DNA of 64,000 nt from Candidatus Symbiopectobacterium sp. 'North America' (GCF_015762685.1 NZ_PEHF01000017.1:1-64000), one strand, 5' to 3'; counted from the stretch's first letter, positions 1-11,361 are shown. Notes: generated from the sequence alone by a model not told the origin. Numbers and translations: made by a program.

Positions 1-121
1 GATGTTCCATTACGGCAGGTTAAACATGGGGTTATAAGTCTCCCACCATGATCGGGGAAGACCCACTTGTTTCCACGTAAAAAGCCAATTTGTTTGTCCA
101 AAAAGCATTATTTTGGTGATA

Positions 122-207
122 TTGGTCAACCTATTTTGTTTTCTTGTTGGTGCTTTTCACTGGCTGGTGTAGGCTGTCATTGGAATGATAAACAAAATTG
201 GTCGGCC
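122..207. promoter_or_regulatory. Two candidate GntR-type (UxuR/ExuR-like) operator sites upstream of uxuA
   Basis: The decamer TTGGTC-N2-CC occurs twice, at 122-131 and 198-207, in the 319 bases before uxuA. Its form, a TTGG half-site facing CC across a short centre, resembles the TTGGTnnACCAA pattern bound by the hexuronate repressors UxuR and ExuR in enterobacteria. The repetition and the position in front of a hexuronate gene support an operator role. The rest of bases 1-319 shows no convincing gene; short open frames there lack homology I recognise. Confidence 0.35.
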
Positions 208-319
208 TGTTTACCGCTTTGGTTGATGAAATTGATGACCTGTCGTCCCGTAGCGATTGCCGTGGACCGGGAACAGCGCAAGCGATGATTTTACAAGATA
301 TTGATTAAGGGTAATAAAG

Positions 320-1510
320 ATGGAACAAACCTAGCGTTGGTATGGCCCGAACGATCCTTTCTCTCTGAACGATGTCCGTCAGGCTGGGGCGACGGGTGTG
401 GTGACCGCGTTGCACCACATTGCGAATGGCGAAGTCTGGACAGTTGAAGAGATCGAAAAGCGTAAAGCCGAATTGAAAGCCAAAGGTCTGGTGTGGTCGG
501 TGGTCGAGAGTGTGCCGATCCATGAAGATATCAAAACGAAAACCGCTCGCTATCAGCACTATATTGCTAACTACCAGCAGTCACTGCGCAATCTGGCGCA
601 GTGCGGCATCGACACCGTGTGCTACAACTTTATGCCGATTCTGGACTGGACGCGTACCGACCTGGAATACCAACTGCCGGACGGTTCCAAAGCGCTGCGC
701 TTTGATCAAATCGCTTTTGCGGCGTTTGAACTGCACATTCTCAAACGTGAGGGGGCAAATAACGATTACACCGAAGAAGAGCAGGCGCAGGCTGCCGCTT
801 ACTTTGAAGCCATGACCGAAGCGGATATCGTGCGTTTGACCGGCAATATCATCGCCGGTCTGCCGGGTGCGGAAGAAGGTTATACTCTGGAGCAGTTCCG
901 CGCGCGTCTGGCGGAATATGACGGCATTGACCACGCCAAGCTGCGTGAACACCTGGGCTATTTCCTTAAGCAAATCGTGCCGGTTGCCGAAGAAGCAGGT
1001 ATCCGCATGGCGATCCACCCTGACGATCCGCCGCGTCCGATTCTGGGGCTGCCGCGCGTGGTGTCCACCATTGAAGATATGCAATGGATGAAGGACACTG
1101 TGGATAATATCCACAACGGTTTCACCATGTGCACCGGTTCTTACGGTGTGCGTGCGGATAACGATCTGGTCAAGATGATCGAAACCTTTGGCGATCGCAT
1201 CCACTTCACCCATCTGCGAGCGACCTGTCGCGAGCAGAACCCGAAAACCTTTCACGAAGCGGCGCATCTGGGCGGCGACGTGAATATGGTGGCAGTGGTG
1301 AAAGCGATGCTGACGGAAGAATCACGCCGTAAAGCGGCGGGCGATCTGCGTCCGATTCCGATGCGTCCTGACCACGGTCACCAGATGCTCGACGATCTGA
1401 AGAAGAAAACCAACCCCGGTTACTCGGTTATTGGCCGTCTGAAAGGGTTGGCGGAAGTGCGCGGCGTTGAGCTGGCGCTCAAGCAAGTGTTCTTCCCTCA
1501 ATTGCTGTAA
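320..1510 (+). pseudogene. uxuA: Mannonate dehydratase UxuA, premature stop at codon 5
   Basis: UxuA dehydrates D-mannonate to 2-keto-3-deoxygluconate in glucuronate catabolism, in the cytoplasm. The reading frame from ATG 320 (preceded by TAAGGG at 306-311) matches the family from the first residue (MEQT, then RWYGPND), but codon 5, a conserved Trp, is TAG at 332-334. The remaining roughly 390 codons are open to 1510 and near full length, with typical stretches such as [19 protein letters not shown] and MRPDHGHQM. Restart at GTG 398 would lose 26 residues including the conserved N-terminal strand. No uxuB follows; the next gene is on the other strand. A single G-to-A transition explains the lesion, so loss is recent or the sequence has an error at that base. 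Confidence 0.9.
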
Positions 1511-1547
1511 TACGGCAGCTTCACTGTAGCAATACGCTCAAGAGGCG

Positions 1548-2705
1548 CTAGCGTTCACGCAGCGCCTCATTCACTTTATTCAGTGGCTTGATCAAGTAAT
1601 CGAGCACGCTTTTTTGCCCGGTTTTAATCTCCACATTGGCCATCATGCCGGGAACAATGGCAAACCGGTCGCCGTTTTTATTGGTCAAACCACTCTCCAG
1701 CGTGCGCACATAAACCCGGTAATAATACTGATCGCGCCGTACTTCATCTTGCAACGTATCTGGTGAAACACTTTCTACTTCGCCGTCGAGATCGCCATAA
1801 ATCGATGAGTCATAGGCGGTAATTTTGACAATGGCAGGCAATTCAGGGCGGATATACGCGATATCGCGCGGGTTGACGCGGGTTTCAATCAGCAGTTTGT
1901 CTTCCAGCGGTACGATTTCCATCAACTTGCCGCCCGGTTGCAGTACGCCGCCGACGGTGGTGACCTGAATATCTTTGACGATACCGCGCACAGGGGAGGT
2001 GAGTGTGGCGCGCCGTAGCTGGTCGGCCTTACCGTTGACCACTTCCAACAGTGCTTCCAGATCGGCGTTATTTTTTACCTGCTCTTCGCACGCCCTGACG
2101 GCATACAGATTGCGTGCTTCATCGATCTTGCCGCAGATTTCACTGATTTGTCGCCGCAGACGGATCACTTCGACTGCGCTGGCGGCGCCGCGTGCCACCA
2201 GCGGTTCGGTCATTTTCAATTCCTGCTCTACCAGTCGCATGGATTGTTGCAGGTTAAGCACGGTTTCATCTCGGTTACGCAGGCGGGATTCATACAGTTG
2301 GCGTTCGCGCGCCGCCAGATTGGGATCTTTCAACGTCTCTTAGATAAAGCGCAGCGGCTCTCCGCTTAGCTCCGCGCGCAACCGTTCCGCTGAGGCGCGC
2401 AGGGTGGTGACGCGCGAAAAGGCCTCCCCGTAGACGGACTGGGCGCGGTTGATGTCCAATTGCGCCAACGTCTGGCCTTTTTCCACGATATTCCCTTGCT
2501 GGACGTACTGATTATCGATTACGCCACCATCAAGACTTTCAATCACCTGGGCTCGCGTGGATGGGGTGACTTTGCCACTACCGACGGTGACTTTATCGAG
2601 AATGGCGATTTTCGCCCAGGCGAAAAACACCACCAGCCCCAGCAGCGTCAGCCAAATTACTCTGGAGGAGGCTTTACCTTTTGCGCTGAACAGCGTCTTG
2701 TTCAT
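1548..2705 (-). pseudogene. HlyD-family type I secretion periplasmic adaptor, internal stop
   Basis: Membrane-fusion adaptor that would link an inner-membrane ABC exporter to an outer-membrane channel to export the neighbouring giant adhesin. The N-terminus has a short cytoplasmic stretch, one membrane segment (about residues 17-32), a biotinyl-lipoyl-like strand (VIESLDGGVI), a coiled-coil hairpin and a C-terminal beta-barrel region (TLTSPVRGIVKD, then ITAYDSSIYGDLDGEV). TAA at 2340-2342 interrupts the frame after residue 121, between RFI and ETLKDP; both halves are in one frame and together give about 385 codons, a normal family length. It starts just below the ABC gene, as expected of one operon. 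All neighbours in the cluster are also broken. Confidence 0.88.
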
Positions 2706-2716
2706 GATTTTCTCCC

Positions 2717-4245
2717 TCAGGCGACCTGCTGCGCATTATCCAGCGGTTTGCTGACCGCCTTGAGTATCTGGTCTTTGGGGCCATCGGCAATAACGCGCCC
2801 GTTGTCGATGACAATCAGCCTGTCGACCAGTTTGAGCAGTGCCGGGAGATGTGTCACCAGCACTAGCGTGCGCCCTTCCAGTCAGCTTTTCATTTGGCGA
2901 ATAACCTGTTCTTGCAGTTGTTCATCCATTGAGGCCGTGGGTTCATCCATCAGCATGATCTGCGGATTGCGCAGGATAAGACGGCTTAGCAGCACCATTT
3001 GGCGCTGCCCGCCGGACAGGCCGCGCTCGCCTTCCTGGATGATGCGGTCAAGACTGTAGGCATCTTGCTGCACCATGCTGAGTGCCCCGCTGATACGCAA
3101 TGCTGCCAGTAATTCCTGCTCAATGGCGTGGGGGTTGCCCAGCATCAGGTTTTGCCTGAGACTGCCAAAAAACAGCCGAGAATCCTGTGAAAGAAAATCA
3201 ACCTGGCGGCGCATGTCTGCTGGGTCCATGTGTGCCATGTCGACACCGTCCAGCGTTACTTTGCCGCGCGTGGCGGTTGCCTGCCCGGCGAGCAGCTTGA
3301 GCAGGGTGGATTTTCCAGAGCCGACCTTGCCCAGTATCGCCACGCGTTCGGCAGGTTTGATATCCAGTGTGTTGATAAAAAACGCGTTATTTTTCTTTTC
3401 CGGATCGTAGCTGTACTGTGCCTGCGCCACTTGATAGTGGCCTTGCAGCACCGGGCAGTGGGCGATTTCTTGTGCCTCTGGCCGGTCGAGCGGTTTTTGC
3501 AGCAGTTCATCGAGCCCGGTCAGCGCGTTTTTGGCGTGCTGCCAGCGCGAAAACACCATGGTCAGTTGCATCAGCGGGGCGATGGTGCGTGATGACAATA
3601 GGCTACACGCCACTAGCGTGCCGGTGGTGATGTCGCCGGCCAACACCAGATAGCTAACGAACACCAACATGCCAGCATAAGTGAGCTGCTGTACCGTCGC
3701 CGCCCATCCGGTCAGGCGTGCGCCCCACAGGCGCTGCTTCATGCCGACGGCGGCGCTCACCTCGTGAGTTTGCTCCCACTGCCGCTGGAAATAGGGTTCT
3801 GCCTGAAGTGCCTTGATGTCTTCGACGCCCTCAATCGATTCCACCAGCACCGCGTTGCGCAGCGCGCTCTCGCGCATGCCGTCTTTAGCCAGTTTCGCCA
3901 TAGGCCATTGCAGCAAGATGCCGGGAATGACAATCAGCGGGATCGCCAACATGGAAATAAACACCAGCGGGCCACCAATAAACGACATCAGTGCCAGAAA
4001 TATCAGCACAAAAGGCATGTCTGCCGCCGCGCCGACGGTGGTCGAGGTTAGTAATTCACGCACCTGATCGATTTCTCGTAGCTGAGAAATAAAGGAGCCG
4101 GTAGATTTGGGGCGTGCTTCGTTTTTGATAGCCAATGCGCGGGCGAACAGCATGCCGGAAACCCGCAGATCGATCTGCTTGCCCATCAAATCGGAGATCA
4201 CCGTGCGGGATAAACGAATCGCGTATTCAATAGCGGCAGCCCTTG
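2717..4245 (-). pseudogene. Type I secretion ABC transporter (LapB/BapC-like), 5' truncated with internal stop
   Basis: ATPase/permease of a type I secretion system. The remaining part starts within the transmembrane domain (near EYAIRLSRTVISD) and carries several hydrophobic segments, then a nucleotide-binding domain with Walker A (KVGSGKST), signature LSGGQRQ and Walker B (MLMDEPTASMD). A TGA at 2882-2884 replaces the Trp expected in KS-W-LEGRTLVLVTH, so the H-loop His falls after the stop; the frame then stays open to the true stop at 2717. The first roughly 200 codons, including the N-terminal C39-like domain, are absent: near 4240 the frame runs directly into the 3' end of the adhesin gene. 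Two independent lesions make function very unlikely. Confidence 0.88.
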
Positions 4246-7200
4246 CTGCACCAGCACATCTCCCAGCGTGTTGCTGCTCTCTAACGCCGAGTTGTGATAC
4301 ACATCGAACATCATGCCATCCAGCGCCCGTTGCCCGGTCAGGGCCCAGGTGCCGCTGGGGTCGGGGATCAAATTGACCTCGTTGCCCGTTGCGCCCAGGA
4401 TGCGCAAATCATCTTCGGGTTTATCGGTGACAGACAGCGCGCGCGCCAAATCGAGCGTGATGCTGTTGGTGCCCGAAGCGTCGAGATCGAAGATTTCGAT
4501 GTTGTCGATGCTGAGTCCCAGCGCGGTAAGATCCAGCGCCAGATGCTCGCCACTCAGCGCCAGCGCCGCTGTCGATATGAAGCGCGTCAAGTACAGAAAC
4601 CTGAAGCAAGTCATCGCCATCACTGCCGGTTAGCGTGTTGCTGTCAGTGGGCACGATAGCAACGCCGCCGATGCTGTAGCTGATATCGCTCGGCGTGGTT
4701 ACCGTGGCACTTGCACCGGTACTTTGCACCTCATTCAGGCTGGCGAGCGTCAAGGTACTGTCATCATGCGTCGTGCTTGTTTCATGACTGGTCTCCAGCG
4801 AGACGCCACTCTCCTCAAGGGACAGACTTTGGCTCTCAAGGCTTGCGAACGTGAGGGGAGGTGAAATGCCGGTCTTCAGCCCGGCAGAAACGCCAACGCT
4901 ATTGCCCGCCACATCGGTGACACTCGCGGAAACCAGCGTGCCGGTTAACACTGCGAGGATGTTGAGTACGGTCAGCCCCAGTGAAGTGAGCAGTGAGCTT
5001 TCCAGTCTGGCGGTCCAACTGCCATCGGCTTGCACCGTGCCGGTCAGGTTAATGCCGTTCAGTACGGAGTTGGTTTTGAGCAGAGAAACGGAGACCTGCG
5101 CACCAGCCTGCACATTGCGGCTTTCTCCGTGGATAGCCAGGCCGTTGGTGATAATACTCAGCGCGCTCAGCAGCGTGGTCAGATCGATCCCCAATTGCGG
5201 CAGCGCATGGGTTTTGACAATGGCCGTGCTGCTGGTACTCGTGCTATTACCATAGCGATCGGTCACGGTGACCCCCACGTTCAGATTACCGTCTGCGATG
5301 TTCAGCAGGTTGGCTGTCGGCACGCTTACGCTCCAACCACCATTGGCAGTCACCGGGACGGTCAACACCAATCCGCCGACGTTGACAGTGCCGCCTACGG
5401 CATTACTGACCGTCCCACTGATGGTTTGATTGGCCTGTGCTTCCGTCAGATTGAGGTACCCATCACCGAACAGTGAACCCAGCGACAGCGTCGGCAGGTT
5501 ATGGATACCGATACCTACGTTGGCACTGGCACTGACATTCTTGCCCGCCGGGTTGGTGAGTGTGACGCCCAGTGTCAGATTGCCGTCGGTAAGCGCAGTG
5601 AGATCGGTGGCGGACAAGACAACCGACCAGGTGCCATCGCTTTGTACCACGGTTGTCAGGGTTCTGCTGCCCAGCGTGACACGCAGCGTTGAACCCACGG
5701 CGTTGGTAGTGGTGCCGCTGATGATTGGGTTGGTCGCTGCCTCTACGGCGTTTAACAGGCCATCGCCGCCAAACAGCGGATTGAGCGTGATGGTCGGTGC
5801 GGCATTAATGGCAACCGTTGCCAGGCTGTTTTGGCTGATGCTGTTACCTGCGGCATTGGTCAGTTGTGCATTCACGGTTAAAGAGCCATCCGTCAACGCT
5901 TGCAGATCCACGATGGGTAGGTTCAATGACCAACTGCCGCCCGCATTGATGGTGGTGGTATAGGTTTTTCCTCCAAGCGTTAACTTCAGGGTGGTACCCG
6001 CTGCCGCTTGTGTAGAGGTGCCGCTCAGGATTTGTGTCCTGAGCAGGTCGTTAAGATCCAAAATACCATTGATAAACAGCGGGTTGAAGGTAATGATTGG
6101 TGGCGTGAGCGCCACCGTCAAACCTGCGCTGGTGCTATTACTATTGCCTGCTTTATCCGTCACCGTTGCGTTGACGGTCAGGTTACCGTTTGCCAATGAT
6201 TGCAAGTCCGTTGGCGTCACTGGTATGCTCCAAACGCCCCCAGCCTGCACGGTGGCTTCCCGCGAAAGCCCACCAATGGTGAGCGTTATTTTTGATCCCA
6301 CCCCTGGATTGGTTGTGGTGCCGCTTAGGGTTTGGCCCAGCGCTGCTTCCGCCACGTTGAGATAGCCATCACCGCCAAACAGCGAATTAAGGCTGATGGT
6401 CGGTAAGTTTTCGGTGATGGCCGTAATGGTTTGGCTGATGGAACCGGTGTTACCGCTGGCGTTAATCACCTCTACTTTGACCGAGACGCTGCCATCAACC
6501 AGTGCAGCAAGATCGGAAGGTTGCAAGGTCAGACTGTAGGCCCCGGCGGCACCGACCGTAGTTTGGAAGGTTTTACTGCCCAGCGTCACTGTAACCTGGG
6601 AGCCAACCGCGGCGTTGGTGACCACTCCACTCAAGGTTTGAGCCACCAGCGCTTCTGCGGCATTGAGGAAACTATCGCCACCAAAAATGGGGCTAAGCGT
6701 AACCACTGGCTGGGAGAAGCCCAGCGTTAAGCCACCGCCGAGGGAAACACCGTTACCCACGCTATCGCTGGCATTCACCATGACGGTAACATTGCCATTG
6801 CCCAGGTTTTGCAGCAATGCTAATGCATCGGTGCCGACGCTGGTACTCCACTTGCCGTCGGTCCCGACCGTTGCGGTCAACGTTCTTACCCCTGCCAGAT
6901 TAATCGTCAGTTGCGTGCCGGGGGCCAGATTCAGCGCGGTGCCGCTGATCGTCTGAGCGTTTACCAAATCGGCGAGATTGAGCAGCCTGTCACCGAATAT
7001 CGGATCGAGGGTCAGGCTGGGCAGGTTATTAATTATCGCCGGCACGTTTATGGTTTTGCTGACCACGTTGCCGCCGTAATCGGTAACACTGACACCGAGC
7101 GCCAGCGTACCGTCCTGCAAGGCTTTCAAGTCCAGCGTGGGGATAGAGAGGTTCCACGCGCCGCTAGCCCCTTCGGTGGTCTCGAAGGTGGTGCCTGCGA

Positions 7201-9330
7201 TGGTGACACTGACTTTGGCACCCAGAGAACTGCCGGTAGCGTGACCGCTGATGACCTGTGTTATCAGCGATTCGGCATAGTTGAAGATACCGTTGTTACC
7301 GAAAATATCGTCAACGCCTGCGCCCAGCGTCTGGTTGAGCGCTACGTTTAAGGTCACGGTGGTACTGCTGCTGTTACCGGCGGCGTCAGTAATGGTCAGT
7401 CCGATCACCTGCGGGCCATCGGTGAGTTTGGTCAGATCGATGGTTGTAAAGGGAATCTGCCAGTTGCCATCGTTATCTACATTTACCGGGATGCTGGTGA
7501 GGGGGCCCGCAGTCAGCGTTACTGTGGCCCCTGCCTCACCTTTGCCACTCAGCGCTTGCCCCAGCAGCGCTTCGGCCATCGTGAGGATATTGTTGCCCGC
7601 AAAGGCATTGATGGTCAGCAGCGGGATGTCCGTATCGACCGTGATAGAGAGTGGATCTGCGTTGGTGGAATTGCCTGCGGCATCTTTCAGCGTTGCGGTA
7701 ATCGGATGCTGTCCTTGGCTGAGCGCATTGAGATCGGCGGTAGGAACGCTAACCGACCAGATCCTCCCAGTGCCGCTGCCATTATCGAGGACTTGCGCCT
7801 GATAAGTTTTTCCGTTCAGCATCACAGAGACAAAGCGCCCAACCTCCGCAAAGGAGGCGGTGCCATTGATGGTTTGCGCCGTTGCCAGTTCGCTATTGTT
7901 GAGCGTGTTATCGCCGGCGAAGGTGAGGATAGTGACCGTTGGTGGCGTGATGTCGACCTGAACGCTGGTGCTGCCGTCAATGGTGTTGCCGTCCACTTCG
8001 TTTGACGCAGTGATAGTCACCGTGCCATCTGACGTAAAGGCGGCGTAGGCTGGATCGGAGACGGGGATGGCCAGGCTCCATTTACCGTCACCGTCAGTGG
8101 TGACATTTCCAGCAGGTTGAGTGCCATTAATGAGTATGGTGATCGTCTGCGGGTTGTCGCCGTGGTGCACCACCCCCGAAACGGTTATGGGGGCTTCTGA
8201 TTCATCGGCGTTGATAATATTGTCACCGGCTATGGCATTAATCACTAGTGTTGGAGCCTGTGGCAGAACAATATTCACAGGGACATCTAGTGTTTCATTA
8301 ACGATATTACCGGCTTTATCTTGCGCTTGGATGGCGATTTCGGTTGGATTGGTGAACTGCTGCAACTCTGAGGGTGGAATTAACACCGACCAACTTCCTC
8401 CGGCGCCAATATTGGTTTCGTAACTGTGCCCGTTCTCCAGTCCGGTTGAGGTCCCGCTCAAGGTTTGTGCTGTGCGGCTTTCAACATAGTTCAGCCCATC
8501 GCCACCAACAAAATCACCGAAAGTAATCGTTGGCAGCGTATTGACCACGATATGCACCTGACCGCTGACGCTGGTGCTGTTGCCTGCGGCATCGGTGGCG
8601 GTGACCGTCAGGGTCTGCGTGCCATCAACCAACCCAATCAACTGGTCAGCGTCAAGCGACCAAACGCCGCCAGATACAGTGGCATCATACGATTTTGTGC
8701 CGACCTTCACGCTAACGCTCGTGGCATCACCAGCATTACCGCTCAGTGCTGCAATTTCTGTTGCATTCAGGTAACCGTCACCAAACGGGGTGTTCAGCGT
8801 AACAGCTGGCGCATGAAAATCGTTTTCAAAGGTCACCGTATCGCTGGCAGTGTTGCCTGCGACGTCGGTCACCGTCACTATCAGCGTGTGGTCATCACTT
8901 TCGGCTAACGAGCTCAATGCATTGGCTGGCAAGGTGACGCTCCAGGTGTTGCCCGTGACCACGGCCTGATAAATCACGCCGTTAAGGTCAATTTCGACAC
9001 TGATGTTTTGCGCACTGCTGGTGCTATTGGTGGTGCCTGTAATGGTCAGCGGACCACTGGCTTCCGCGATGTTGAGCGTGTTATCGTCGCCAAATAATGG
9101 CTCAGTGATGTTGGGGGTGGGCAGTGTTAATGCCGCAGTAACGTTAACGATGGCGCTGCTGGGGTTGCCTGCCTTGTTGGTGACGGTTACCAACAACGTA
9201 TGTCCACCCTCGGTAAAGGTAGCCAATTGTGTTGAGGTCAGTGGCAGCGACCAGCCGCCCAAACCGTCTACTTGCACACCAGTGAATACCTGTTGGTTTG
9301 CGGTTCCTGCATCCAGCGTCAAAGGCGTAT
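4240..9330 (-). pseudogene. Giant Bap/LapA-like adhesin with about 15 Ig-like repeats, truncated
   Basis: Remnant of a large repetitive adhesin exported by type I secretion for biofilm formation. The body is some 15 bacterial Ig-like repeats of roughly 95-105 residues, each with a TxWSxxxP core, an L-xDG-xLTVxVTDxAGN strand and a linker of the PTIxLNPLFGGDGxLNxxEA type. A C-terminal secretion region follows (LTGSDGDDLL, then DVYHNSALESSNTLGDVLVQQGL). Three lesions are visible. The 5' end is lost where the gene meets a truncated MCP near 9310-9330; a frameshift lies at about 4558-4565, within a GCGCTGGCGCTG-like repeat; and the 3' end is fused to the ABC gene near 4240. The repeat region itself has no stop over about 1,600 codons, so inactivation must be young. 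Confidence 0.88.
4850..9330 (-). repeat. Tandem array of diverged Ig-like repeat units (about 300 bp each)
   Basis: Coding repeats within the adhesin pseudogene. Units are recognised by the recurring AGN-x-S motif (for example AGNTAS, AGNSTS, AGNSNS, AGNSIS) followed 20-25 residues later by an LFGGDG- or FGDG-type loop and a LN-xx-EA helix start. I count 14 full units and one or two partial ones. The units differ clearly in sequence, so this is an old diverged array, not a recent amplification. Confidence 0.8.
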
Positions 9331-10627
9331 TGGGCAGTGACGTGACGATGGAAAATGTGATTGCCAACGTGCGCTCCATCAACCCGACACCGGCCAGTTT
9401 TGGCGTGCTGATAGACAAAACCGGTGTGATCATTGCGCACCCGGATGAAAGTCTGACGCTGAAAAATATCACGGATATTGCACCGGGCGTTGTACTCAGC
9501 GAATTACTGACCGCTTAGCATCCGGTGACCGTGGAGATGGGTGGCGCGGAGCGTATGGTGCGGGCGGCCCCGATTGCGGGCACCGACTGGTACATTCTGG
9601 TGGCGTTCGACCGGGCAGAAGCCAAGGCGGGCATGCGTTCACTGCTGACCACATCGTTGATAACGTTGGTTATTATTTCACTTCTCGGCTCGCTGGTTGT
9701 TGACGTCATCATTACCAAAACCCTTAAACGCCTGCTGCAAGTGCGCGATGCGATGGATGACATCAGCAATGGTAACAACGATTTGAGTCAGCGTTTGCCC
9801 GATGAAGGCCATGATGAAGTGGCGCAGATTGCCCGCTCATTCAACGTCTTTATCGACAAACTCAGCATGGTGATTATTCAGATTCGTGATATCAGTGCCT
9901 CGGTGAAAGTCGCCGTGAATGAAATTTCTTTAGGTAACAACGATCTTTCTGCGCGCACGGAGTCAGCGGCGGCGAGTATTCAACAAACTGCCGCCTCGCT
10001 GGAGCAAATCTTAGCAGCGGTTACCGAATCGGCCAGTTCGGCACAGCATGTGAACAATCAGGCGCGAGTCCTGTCTGAAGATGCCAGCATCGGCGGTAAA
10101 GTGGTTTCAGATGTGATTGTGACCATGGAAGATATCGTCGCCGCGTCCGGCAAGATCGGCGATATTATCGGTGTGATTGACGGCATTGCCTTCCAGACCA
10201 ATATTCTGGCGCTGAATGCGGCGGTGGAAGCCGCAAAAGCGGGTGAGCAGGGGCGTGGTTTTGCCGTGGTTGCATCTGAAGCGCGCGCGCTGGCACAACG
10301 CAGCGCGCAGGCAGCCAAAGAGACAAAACCCTGATTGAAGCGACCGTGGTCGGCGTGACTTCTGGCTCTACGCAGGTGCGTCAGGCCAGCAACACCATGC
10401 AGGAGATTGTCGGCGGCGTTTCTACCGTGACCACCGTAATGTCGGAAATTACCCACGCGGCGAATGAGCAGATGCGTGGCATTCAGGAGATCAACAAGGC
10501 GATGGCGCAGTTGGATTCCATGGTGCAGCAAAACGCGGCGCTGGTGCAGGAATCGACAGCAGCTACCGAAGCGCTGTTGGCGCAAACGGAAGAGCTACAC
10601 TCCACGGTCGGGCACTTCAAGGTGTAA
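9310..10627 (+). pseudogene. Methyl-accepting chemotaxis protein, 5' truncated, stop and frameshift
   Basis: Chemoreceptor remnant. It opens inside a dCache-type periplasmic sensor domain (GVLGSDVTMENV, then SFGVLIDKTGVIIAHPD). It continues through a membrane segment at about 9650-9715, a HAMP linker ([19 protein letters not shown]) and the signalling hairpin ([29 protein letters not shown] split over 10193-10270). Three lesions: the start and first transmembrane segment are missing at the junction with the adhesin; TAG at 9516-9518 stands where Gln is expected (LLTA-Q-HPVTVE); and one T is missing near 10322, so AAKEIKTLIE reads AAKETKP-stop. After the indel the frame continues to 10627 with the normal end (TEELHSTVGHFKV). 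Confidence 0.88.
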
Positions 10628-10652
10628 TGAACGTTTCTGCGGTAAACACGAT

Positions 10653-10675
10653 GAGCGCCGTAAGGCGCTCTTTTT
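10653..10675 (+). terminator. Rho-independent terminator after the MCP remnant
   Basis: Perfect 7-bp stem GAGCGCC/GGCGCTC with a GTAA loop followed by TTTTT. It lies just after the MCP end and next to the mdtI stop codon, so it can serve both convergent units. Confidence 0.8.
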
Positions 10676-10676
10676 A

Positions 10677-11006
10677 CTACGCCAGTTTAATCAGCACCAT
10701 TCCCAGCAACAGCAGCCCCAATACAATCCAGCCGCTTTTGTTGAGTCGCTGGCCGAACAATATCCACCCGGCTGCCACGGTAGCTGCAATGCCAAATCCT
10801 CCCCACAGCGCGTAAGCGACGGTGAGATCGATGCCCTTTACAGCTTGCCCCAGAGCACTAAATGCGGCCAATACGCTTATCAGCGATGACATCCCAAGCC
10901 ATAGGTTGCGAAAGCTGTCCGACAGTTTAAGGAAAATGTTGGCGGCAATCTCCAACACAATTGCCAGGCCCAGGAACGCCGCATGCTGCCATTCAAATGG
11001 TAACAT
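10677..11006 (-). CDS. mdtI: Spermidine export protein MdtI (SMR family)
   Basis: Small multidrug-resistance type inner-membrane protein that exports spermidine together with MdtJ. It has 109 residues and four predicted membrane helices. The conserved membrane-embedded Glu is in helix 1 ([14 protein letters not shown]), and the stretch [20 protein letters not shown] is nearly identical to E. coli MdtI. Its start overlaps the end of mdtJ by 14 bases, so the two are co-translated. In E. coli mdtJI lies elsewhere in the chromosome, so placement beside rdgC is a lineage-specific arrangement. No lesion seen. Confidence 0.93.
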   Translation of the reverse strand: MLPFEWQHAAFLGLAIVLEIAANIFLKLSDSFRNLWLGMSSLISVLAAFSALGQAVKGIDLTVAYALWGGFGIAATVAAGWILFGQRLNKSGWIVLGLLLLGMVLIKLA

Positions 11007-11361
11007 GATGGTTTCCTCGCGTTGTATTGGTCGCAGGGGCTTTACGTACGCCCCATTTCACCAGCAGGATACCCACCAACAATGTTACCAGCCCGATGAC
11101 TTTTAACACTGAAAGGGATTCATCAAACAGCATGACGCTAAACAACGTGATAAAGATAATACCGATACCTTCCCACAATGCATAAGCCACGCCCATTGCA
11201 ACGAGCTTTATGGCGATCGATAGCAAAAGGTAGGAGAGTGCAATCATGCCATACATCACCATATGTCCCAGCGAGCTACCGCTGAGGCTGGCGTATTTCA
11301 TGCTCAGTGTGCCGATAATTTCTGCCGCAATCGCGCAGGCTAAAAAGATCCAGTAAATCAT
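10993..11361 (-). CDS. mdtJ: Spermidine export protein MdtJ (SMR family)
   Basis: Partner of MdtI in spermidine export. About 122 residues with four membrane helices. The helix-1 Glu ([16 protein letters not shown]) and the [12 protein letters not shown] segment match MdtJ, and a polar, positively charged C-terminal tail (KWGVRKAPA) is typical of the J subunit. I chose ATG 11361 because GGGAGA sits 6-11 bases upstream and the product then begins MIYWIF, as in E. coli; an upstream in-frame start at 11394 would add 11 residues without support. First gene of the mdtJI operon and intact. Confidence 0.92.
   Translation of the reverse strand: MIYWIFLACAIAAEIIGTLSMKYASLSGSSLGHMVMYGMIALSYLLLSIAIKLVAMGVAYALWEGIGIIFITLFSVMLFDESLSVLKVIGLVTLLVGILLVKWGVRKAPATNTTRGNHHVTI

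Noticed and set aside
67..288. Possible 73-codon gene upstream of uxuA
   Set aside because: No ribosome-binding site, starts with TTG, no recognisable motif, and covers the expected uxuA control region.
9003..9310. Plus-strand frame upstream of the MCP sensor domain as part of the MCP
   Set aside because: Before about 9310 the minus strand clearly encodes adhesin repeats; the plus-strand residues there do not resemble a sensor domain or a transmembrane start.
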